Positions 56,412 to 64,000 of a stretch of DNA of 64,000 nucleotides are shown in pieces. The DNA comes from Tachypleus tridentatus (lineage: Eukaryota > Arthropoda > Merostomata > Xiphosura > Limulidae): assembly GCF_004210375.1 (NCBI RefSeq), contig NW_027467782.1:23725276-23789275 (forward strand), written 5' to 3'. Numbering within the stretch: the stretch's first letter is position 1; every line of letters starts with the position of its first letter. A program made the position numbers and the translations under genes. The notes beneath the pieces were generated by a model that was not told where the DNA came from, made no database searches, and worked only from the letters and a program-made list of their open reading frames with translations.

Positions 56412-58073
56412 TCACTTGAAATATTGCACAATGCTTTTTTGCGAACTGCTGTCCCTCTGGCACTTGGTCACAAAACGCTCCATCATGTTTAATTGAGAGA
56501 TAAACTGTCCTGCGTTAGCCTGGTGTTCAAGATATCTCTGAAGTTGCAGGCACATCTCACGAGCTGCAGAATGTGTTGGGATGGGGGGTTCCTCATTGTC
56601 GTCATCTTCACTGTCATTTTCTGGTGTCTGTTTATTTTGCACCATGGCCACAATATAACTGTCTGTCAGGGGTGCGCTAGTGATCAGATCATTATCAGCA
56701 GTCTCGTAGTCCTCTGCTGTGCCATCCACCGTAAACCCAGTGTCATTCAGCCGTGTCAAGAGCTGGTCCAATGGTATGTCATCCTCGGGGGTCCTCACTG
56801 TTTTCTGCTGGCTCTGGAGAGGAGAAGCCACAAGTTCTGAAGCAATTGGCTATGGTTGATTGCTTTACCAATGACCAGGCAGAGCGTAGCAGTCGCATGG
56901 CTTCAAGCACAGTCACAGTGAAAACACTTTTATTGTCTATTGAATCAATAAGACGCTGTAGCAGTAGGGTGCGGTAATGATGTTTTAGATTGGCGATGAT
57001 GCCTTGGTCCATGGGCTGTGTCTTGCTTGTGGTATTGGGAGGCAGGAACACCAGCTTGATGGCCTTAAGTCCAGTGGGGTTGGAGTGGGCGGGGCAGTTG
57101 TCAATTATCATAAGGACCTTTCTTTTCTGCAGCACAAACTTTCGGTCAAGTTCTCTCAGCCACTCGGTGAATATATCTGATGTCATCCAAGCTCGCTTGT
57201 TGGCTTTGTATGGTGTTGGCAGGGTTTTGACATCTTTGAAGCAACGCGGTTTTGCTGCCTTTCCTAAAAAAAAAAAGAAAGAAAATGTACATGGTTAATG
57301 TCTTGAAATTAAAAATGAAACATTTACAAGTCAATAATCTGAAGAAAATCATAAAATAACAACTTCTATAGAAAACACAGGAAAGTATTTTTACCTGCTT
57401 TTGACACTCACCTGTGACAAGTAAAGGAAGCTTCTCGGTGCCGTCCATATTGGCGCATACCAAAACAGACAGCCGCTCCTTCGCTCGCTTCCCGCCGTGA
57501 CAGGAGTCTCCCTTGATAACAAGAGACTTGTCTGGCAGAAGTTTAAACAATAAGCCAGACTCATCTGCGTTGAAGACATCCCGTGGGCTGTAGTTTTCTA
57601 GCAGGCGTGGCAGTGCTGTTGATGTCCACTGGTTTGTTTGCTCTGGTTCTACACTACCAGACTCACCACAGATCGTATGAAATTGAATGTCGTGTCTTTT
57701 TTTTTAATCAGGTTAACCAACCATCACTCATGCAAATGTCAGTGATTCCCATTTGATCAGCAAGTTTTTTTGCCTTTGCTTGCATAACAGGCCCAGAGAT
57801 AGGAACATTCTCTGATCTGGCATTTTTGAACCACAGAAGCAATGCCGCTTCTAGGTCAGAATGTTTTGCAGTTCGCATGCATTTTCTATTGGGACAAAAG
57901 TTGTCTCGAGAAGATAATATGGCCTCTTTATTTTTCAACCATGCTGACAAAGTGTTCAGAGGCACATCAAATGCTTTTGCTATTTCTGTTTTTGTTTTAA
58001 CTTTTTTTTCAACTTCTTCTATTGCTGCAATTTTAGTTTCTATCGATACAAGCTTGTGCTTCGCCATGATCAA
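56412..58073 (-). pseudogene. Tigger transposase (CENP-B-type), two small breaks and one probable intron
   Basis: The start is MIMAKHKLVSIETKIAAIEE (58073). The HTH regions KTEIAKAFDVPLNTLSAWLK and NVPISGPVMQAKAKKLADQM lead to SDGWL. The DDE_1 domain follows with RDVFNADESGLLFKLLPDKS, CHGGKRAKERLSVLVCANMD, LMIIDNCPAHSN, LVFLPPNTTSKTQPMDQGII and NLKHHY; all three acidic residues are present. A C-terminal acidic region (TPENDSEDDDNEEPPIP) ends SIVQYFK. The frame breaks twice, once at the A9 run near 57700 and once at the C5 run near 56785. A sequence from GTGAGTGT (57413) to a T-rich AG (57266) behaves as an intron: removing it gives VTGKAAKPRCFK, the family consensus. It is inactive as read, but little damaged. 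Confidence 0.88.
57266..57413 (-). other. Probable spliceosomal intron inside the Tigger transposase
   Basis: The donor is ACAG|GTGAGTG and the acceptor TTTCTTTTTTTTTTAG|GAAAGG. The 148-bp insert is AT-rich and has a pyrimidine tract, and splicing restores the conserved VxGKxxxPRCFK block in frame. Read through, the insert adds a hydrophobic non-conserved stretch. Confidence 0.7.
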
Positions 58074-58655
58074 TGATTAATGATCTGTTTAAGTTGACTG
58101 TGATTAGCCTTTATAGGCCACAGCATGCAGGCTGCCCAGGCATAATCTACTCAAGCCATAATCTGAAAATTTTATATCTAAGCTAATTTTTTGCTGGGAA
58201 GGCGGGTGAGTTGGGGCGGGCAGGGGTTTAAAGTGTTATTGACTATAATTGTTGTAAAAACATTGCTAGGCTAATCTACTACTCCATCTGCAGTCCGCTA
58301 TTTCTCAAGTGTAAGATTTTGATGGTGGCACCACACATTGTTGCGCGGAGACTGACTAATTGCACTTGCTAGCGGCGTAGCGGGTGGTCGGCAGCCGTGA
58401 CAATTAATTTAGGGAAGAAGAGAAAAATAAATATCTTTGTACCTGGTTTGATACAAAGGATGTAATATTGATGCTTTTCACACCCTAGGGACTATAATTA
58501 TACATCGTTACAAGCCGACACTTCGATACATGCAGTTCGGTTCAAGGGGTTTTTGTTACTATGTATTTATATGGACAGTTGGCCGGACCAGTCAGCAACT
58601 TCGATACAAGTGATATATTCGTTTCTAGCGACTTTGAAACAATGAGTTTACTGTA

Positions 58656-60218
58656 GTTGGCTTGCTGAGTGTGGTCTGTTGTGCGTTATTCACTGTACTT
58701 CTGGAAGCAGTTCCATTGTTTTTTCACACACCACTTGGACACTGTTTTCCATCCACATGTACCACAATTTTTGTCAATGGACAATGAGTTCAACTGTAGT
58801 ACAGTCTCTCACATCAGTTCTTTGCATCTTATTCTTTTGTTTCCAGACGTTTTCCTTCTATGGTTTCAAAGGATTCTTCCTTTATTTTGTTGCTCTGGTT
58901 CTTTTGCCTATGGAATATGAATTCTAGGTACTTATGTGAACATATGTATAATATTATAATTTATTGATACTAAAATTGTATTTTCGATAGGTATTTAACT
59001 CCTTTCACACATCTCACTTTCTTGTTTAAAGCAGAATCTTCCAATTTGTGGCAAAACTCGTTGTGATATTCTGGTAAAATTCAGTAGAAGAAATAACATG
59101 GGTAACCCTGAATATGTGACAGTTTTACTGGTTCAGGGTTGTCCTGATAATTTGCATGAGACACGCATTAGAATAAGTCATTTCTGATGGAGGGGAGGAA
59201 GAAGGCTTGTGTGTAAGAATGTTGTTTTACATATAGAGGGCAGCAATGCATGTGAATAGCTATTTATATAAGAAAAGGTAAGTAGTGCATGGAAATGCAT
59301 TTTCAGTAGAGAAAGTAATGACATTTATAACATTATTACACTATATGTGATGAAGAGGGGGAAATGTATGTGCTGCTTAACATATTCCTGATGTATTGAA
59401 AATGTGATTTAAATCATAAAATATAGAAATGTTCAATATAAGTAACACCTTGCCATTTTCTAACCTACCAAGGAATTAAAAAAATACAGAATAACAAGTG
59501 GAAAGTTTGATATATATCACACAAATACAGCTGTTTCATTTTACTTCAACATAAGTTTGTGTTCAAAAATAACCATTTAAGTCCCAGCAAAAATACTTAC
59601 ATAGTTCATAAAGTTAAAACTTTGAAACTGAATAACTGCACATTTTGATTGAAAGAGAGCATTTAGTAACTTCTGTAAAATAAAATAACAGTGTATAAAG
59701 ACATCAGTACCTTGTGAAATTGTAAAGCATATTTGATCATACACAAATTTACAAGATTTATAGAGCAGAATAATCAATAGTGTCATTGATATTCTTATAC
59801 TTAAAAACATACATTTACTTCAATGGATTAATTCACTCATGAATGATTAGCTGAAAATATTCTAAAATCGTCACGTTACTAGTACACCTTGATTGTAACA
59901 CCAGAATCACTTCCAAAAAGTTATTTATGTTATTTTAACAAGTGGTGCTTACATGTGTCAATTTCACTTATTGTTTATTTTTTATTGATGCTTTATGGTA
60001 GTCTTCATATAATGAAAGACATTTAGTTATGTATGATATTGTGTTTCCTGTATAATAAGGTATGCATACAGTTTTATTATTGTACAAATATTTTAAACAG
60101 GTGATTTTCCATTGTGCATTTGTTTTTTAAAGCGTAATAATTGTATCACTAGAATCTGGTAATGTCTTTGCATTCGAGTACATTACAGATTCTGATGATA
60201 TTTCTTTAATTGTTTTAG
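58656..60218. other. No further gene recognised
   Basis: AT-rich. It should be intron sequence upstream of the decayed PAK exon. No other kinase exon seen. Confidence 0.45.
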
Positions 60219-60405
60219 TGGTTCAGCAGGTGTATATAAAGCAATAGATAGAGGAACTTAGTTGTAAGTTGCTGTTAAGATGCTTTATCTAACTGAGCAA
60301 CCTAATAAAGAATGTTTAATTACTGAACTGTTAATATTGTGTGATGTGAAACATCCGAACATTGTGAACTATGTGGATAGTTACCTTGTAAGAGATGAAC
60401 TCTTG
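60219..60405 (+). pseudogene. Isolated, broken exon of a group I PAK (p21-activated) kinase
   Basis: After an acceptor TTGTTTTAG the exon reads GSAGVYKAIDRGT, then VAVKMLYLTEQPNKECLITE, LLILCDVKHPNIVNYVDSYL and VRDELL. This matches the N-lobe of PAK1/3: Gly loop, catalytic Lys in VAVK, the QQPKKELI-like helix, and HPNIVNY.DSYLVGDEL. Two in-frame stops flank the Leu before VAVK. The exon ends at a non-canonical but known donor form, GCAAGT. Because intron borders remain, this is a relic of a duplicated, unprocessed gene rather than a retrocopy. No other PAK exon is visible nearby, and a Tc1 end follows 24 bp later. Confidence 0.8.
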
Positions 60406-60428
60406 GCAAGTGTTCTTAGTGTTACATA

Positions 60429-60704
60429 CACTGCTGGCTAAAATCTTAAGGCCAATGAACATAAAGAAAAAATATGCATTTTGCATTGTTAGACTCAACC
60501 ACTTATTTGAGAAGAGCTTCAAAAGATGAAAATAAGAAAGAGGGAAAATAAAAATAAAAACCTTTTTTAGCATTTAATAGGGAAAATGAACACTATGAAA
60601 TTAGTCCAAATACAAGCTGGTCAAAAGATTAAGCCCACACTGAAACGAAGTGATAATCAGTAAACACGTAACGAAATTTAGTCATTTGTGTTCAAGCATT
60701 AGGT
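60429..60704 (+). mobile_element. Left end of the same Tc1 family as 22456-23892
   Basis: It starts at TA with CACTGCTGGCTAAAATCTTAAGG. About 200 bp match the antisense of the right end of the 22.5-kb element, and the next part matches its left inner region (TTTGTGTTCAAGCATTAG). The rest of the element is missing. Confidence 0.85.
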
Positions 60705-61900
60705 ATCCAGACAGAACAGAACCTTCCCTGGGAGGTCCCCCTCACCACGTACATGAATCCACACTGAGGGGTCCTGGAAAATAGAAGTTGGAAAACAAAT
60801 GTCAGGGGAACCTTATATATGTAAAAAATGGCTCGTTTGGGTTGAGAAAATATTTTACGTAGAGGAGCGAACAACGTTTCGACCTTCTTTGGTCATCCTT
60901 TGTGAACCTGACGATGCCGTTTTAACATATATTTCTCTACAAGTGGGTTTTCTCGACATCACTGATTATTATTTCATCAGGGGAACCTTCTCCTTTATTC
61001 CAGAGGTTGGTGTTCTCCAAGGAGGGGTAATTAGCCCTATTCTGTTCATCAATATGCCCTTAAAACACCCAAACTTGGAGTATGCATCACAATTCGCGGA
61101 CGATGTTGTGGTCTGAAAAAGTGCTCCCACCCCATCCATAACAGCGACAAATCTACAACTGTTGTTAGATAATATAGAAGAATATTGTCAGAAATATTGT
61201 GTTAAACCAAACTTACCAAAATCAATTAGTTACATTCACAAACAAAACATAAAAGAGATCCTTCCAAATTATACACGAGCAAAACACTTCTCCAGACCAC
61301 AACAAACCTGTTAGATTTAACCTTCAATATGAAACTAACATGGATGAAACATGCAAATAACATATTTAAAAAAACTGGAAACGCACAAGTTATGCAAATA
61401 ATCTAACCGGCAAAAACCAAGGAACCTCACCAGACAACATAATAAAAATCTACAAAACATATTCACGACCTACTATCGAATGTGCATTTCCAGTATGGTT
61501 AAGCATGGGACTGAAACACATAAATAAAATACAATCAATACAAAACTTAATAATTACTGCAGCATACAAAGTCTGTTGTGGTACATTGTGAAAATTTATG
61601 TACAAATATACAAACCACAGCCAACAGACTCTTGCATAGTTCTCTAAATTACTTTTAAAAAATTGACAAAAAAACGATTACTGTGTGAACTTGATCACGA
61701 CTATAAAAATGATGAAAGTAGACCAAAGTATTAAAGTTAAAAATACATTTTATACTCTAAAAATAGTCAAATTTCCTTTGTGTAACCTGCAAAACCTCCT
61801 AATTGAACACCACTCGTTTTTAAACATTCCAAACCAAAATTGTGAAACAATCACAGCTATAATACACTTTTTGTTCTGCTACTACAATAAGAAAATGTAA
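60705..61900 (+). mobile_element. LINE fragment (reverse transcriptase), interrupted by a short insertion
   Basis: LENRSWKTNV leads, across an insertion at 60817-60975, to IPEVGVLQGGVISPILFI and YASQFADDVVV (the FADD catalytic box). Broken frames continue with NLQLLLDNIEEYCQKY, LTWMKHANNIFKK, IYKTYSRPTIECAFPVW and INKIQSIQNLIITAAYK. The polyprotein end (about 61900) and an AT-rich 3' region follow. Stops and shifts are many. It is a different subfamily from the LINE at 9.4 kb. Confidence 0.82.
60817..60975 (-). mobile_element. Penelope-type 3' fragment inserted in the LINE, with 13-bp target duplication
   Basis: TCAGGGGAACCTT stands at both borders (60804-60816 and 60977-60989). The 159-bp insert contains AACGTTTCGACCTTCTTTGG and TCCTTTGTGAACCTGACG-like sequence, shared with the 3' UTR of the Penelope-like relic at 22135-22200, and CTACAAGTGGGTTTTCTCGA. 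In antisense GACCAAAGAAGGTCGAAAC has the stem II/GAAA layout of a hammerhead ribozyme, though the CUGANGA box is degraded. Confidence 0.75.
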
Positions 61901-63339
61901 GATTGTGTGATTATTACACATTTAGTCAATAAACTATAAAAATTCAGAATGGCTATTTCAGTCACATGTAATCGAAAATTATACACGAATGGTTTACGTT
62001 TTTTTCAAATTCAAGTGCTTCACTCACATCCTGCTTCCTTCCCACCAACACTTAATTTAAGCACTTTATGTACATATATGCTTTTTATGTTTGATTTCCT
62101 TTATTTTTCCATGGATATACTTATATGTACACACACACACATACTATTGTTCAGCATTCTTTACGCGCCTTGCAAGTTTATAAGTCTTTAATCCTTTATG
62201 AGTTAACGTTCGTTGTTTTTCACGTGTAAATAATATAAATAAGCTATTCTACTTTTAAAATTATTATTTTTCACTGCCTTTTTTTCTTCAATATCTATGC
62301 CTATGTACATAATACACATGGTTAAATTCTTGTATTTTAAAATAAGTTCCTTTTTTGTTAAACGTTTTATGTATTTAAAATATTAGTATTGTTGTCGAAG
62401 TTCAATCATTGAGTTTAATTCTGTTATACAATATATATTGCTGTGTTATTAACTGTTTAGCTTTAAGTTTTAATTTGTTGATTGCTTCTATTTCACTCTT
62501 GGTAAATGCACAATCAACAGTGCAGTGTTATTTCATACATTGATGTTTACAGTCATTTTCACGTTTCTTTTCAAATTTGTTGTTTCTATTGTGATTTCAA
62601 CATGTTACATTTAATCTAAACTTCTTGTATTAGAAGGAATTTCCACTTTTATAGCATTGTAAATATTTGTTTTTCCTTATATGTTACTTAATGCAAGTTT
62701 TAGCATCTTTTATTGTATTTAAGTTGAACAAGGATTTTTGATTTCTATTAGAATTATTTTTAGTTTCATGAGAACATCATATGCGAGTCGTTTCATGGGC
62801 TGCATTGTAACATGTTAATTGGGGATAAATGTAAATTAAAGTTGTCTTGAAAACAAGCCTAAAATAAGGGGACAAGAGTGTTGAAGTATGCAAATATTAT
62901 ATACCTAACTTTCCTGTAATTTACATTTCACTTCATTATATTTAAAACATTCAAAACTGTAGCACATTGAGTCACATGACAAACTAAGCTTAAAGCATCA
63001 CTTCTTGTAGAGTTTCTGTTTAAGGAACTCATTTACTGTTTCATGGAATAATTGCATTGCATTTTATTTTACCTTGTGCACAGAGAACCACCAAGCAAAT
63101 ATAACACGAAGCACAGACATCTCTGCATTCTTGTTTCCATTTTATGCTTGGTAGGCAACACACAGATTGTTTTGTAATAGTCAAAACGTGTTGTGAAAGT
63201 TTCCTGTAGCTTTGTAACGTTCTCAAAGTTGTTGATTCTGTCAATCATGTTTTTCTTTTATTTACACATTTTATTTAAGCACCGCTTCCATTAATCACAG
63301 ATGGCCAATGCTTTTAATTTTGCTTTATAATGCAATTGT
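61901..63339. other. No gene recognised
   Basis: AT-rich; a short ACACACACACACAC run at 62131. No supported frame. Confidence 0.5.
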
Positions 63340-63445
63340 TTGTAGTTAAGCACAAAACCACACAATCTTTGTGCTTTTGCCACCATAGGTATTACAGCTC
63401 AGTTTTGAGCTTTGTAAATCTGCAGACATACCACTTTACAAAGTA
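63340..63445 (-). repeat. Diverged copy of the second SINE family
   Basis: TAAGCACAAAACCACACAATC, CACCATAGGTATTACAGCTC, TTTGTAAATCTGCAGACATAC in antisense family order. Confidence 0.55.
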
Positions 63446-64000
63446 ATAATAGTTACAAATATTTGCTTTTCATCATTTCTTGTGCGTATGTTTTTCCCGC
63501 TGTAAATTAATTTTAAAAAATAGCTACACACGTCTTTCAGAAAACTAAATCCAGCATCAATAGTTTTGCACAGATCACAGTCTGTATGCTATAATTAAAT
63601 TTCAGATTATCACAGTTGCTTCCACTGGATTTGTGGTGCATTGTTTATAACTACTTAATATTAACAAGAAAAGCATATGCTCTGTGAATTTGTACCAAAT
63701 TTATTTAACAAGGGGCTATTTTTACATATGTAGTACACACAAAACAAGATTATTGTGCAGAAATATACAACTGTTCATTTAAACGTAACTTCATAAATTG
63801 AAGACTTGGAAAAATCATGATTTAACAATTAATCAATTCTCCCTTTATTCTATTCAAATCAGCTTCCAAATCTTTTGAATAATATAGCATTACTGTTATA
63901 ATATAGTTAAAAAAAACATGATTTTCCTATGTCATTAATGAAGAACTGAAACAAACATGAAGTTATAATACATATGTAAACATTGAAAACGAAATCCTTT
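63446..64000. other. Nothing recognised
   Basis: AT-rich sequence to the window end. Confidence 0.5.

Larger units (their letters stand above)
56082..58653 (-). mobile_element. Tigger/pogo DNA transposon, both ends present, nearly whole
   Basis: The terminal repeats CAGTAAACTCTCATTGTAAC and (antisense) CAGTAAACTCATTGTTTC, both followed by CAAAGTCG, end exactly at TA duplications (56080-56081 and 58654-58655). The length of 2.57 kb is typical of Tigger elements. The transposase is on the minus strand. The terminal repeats have diverged over their inner parts. Confidence 0.92.

Overview
The window is AT-rich, intron-bearing, repeat-dense animal nuclear DNA. The commonest repeat is a SINE whose 5' end copies a tRNA with the loop CTCGTAA (Thr-CGT-like) and whose body ends in an A/C-rich tail. 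From memory this SINE is typical of horseshoe crabs (Xiphosura), so a horseshoe crab or a near chelicerate is my best guess. That is inference; no lineage marker gene is present.

Layout. 1-7.2 kb holds five unrelated minisatellites (33, 47-48, 20, 79 and 40 bp units) plus SINEs. 9.4-10.7 kb is the 3' end of a LINE. 10.7-17.8 kb holds decayed paralogous copies of segments of a host gene whose best copy lies at 29.3-36.6 kb. 22.1-23.9 kb is the 3' end of a Penelope-like element followed by a broken Tc1 transposon. 28.0-28.25 kb is a 66-bp tandem repeat. 34.1-35.9 kb holds SINEs and a foldback element in intron 1 of the host gene. 37.8-41.2 kb is a stack of a Tigger1-like transposon, a SINE and a hAT transposon. 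41.74-41.97 kb is a MITE. 46.8-47.9 kb is an internally deleted LINE. 50.4-51.6 kb is a mariner and 52.7-54 kb a second Tc1 type. 56.08-58.65 kb is a nearly whole Tigger/pogo element with both ends and a likely spliceosomal intron. 60.2 kb is a lone decayed exon of a group I PAK kinase. 60.4-61.9 kb is a Tc1 end and a LINE that has been hit by a Penelope-type fragment.

Host genes. The one gene that can be assembled with confidence lies on the minus strand (36645 down to 29279). Five exons with matching splice phases give about 274 residues: signal peptide, one V-like Ig domain, a GCC2/GCC3 (ephrin-receptor-like) cysteine domain, one membrane helix and a 58-residue tail carrying an acidic dileucine sorting motif. 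I do not recognise this architecture as a named family. Exon 3 carries one surplus base in a T5 run, so the copy is either a recent pseudogene or shows an assembly indel. A second copy of its membrane exon at 17.1 kb has stops and a lost donor, and intron sequence is duplicated at 10.7-12.2 kb, so the locus has been duplicated more than once. The only other host exon is the broken PAK one.

Most other open frames lie in repeats or AT-rich intergenic DNA and are not genes.
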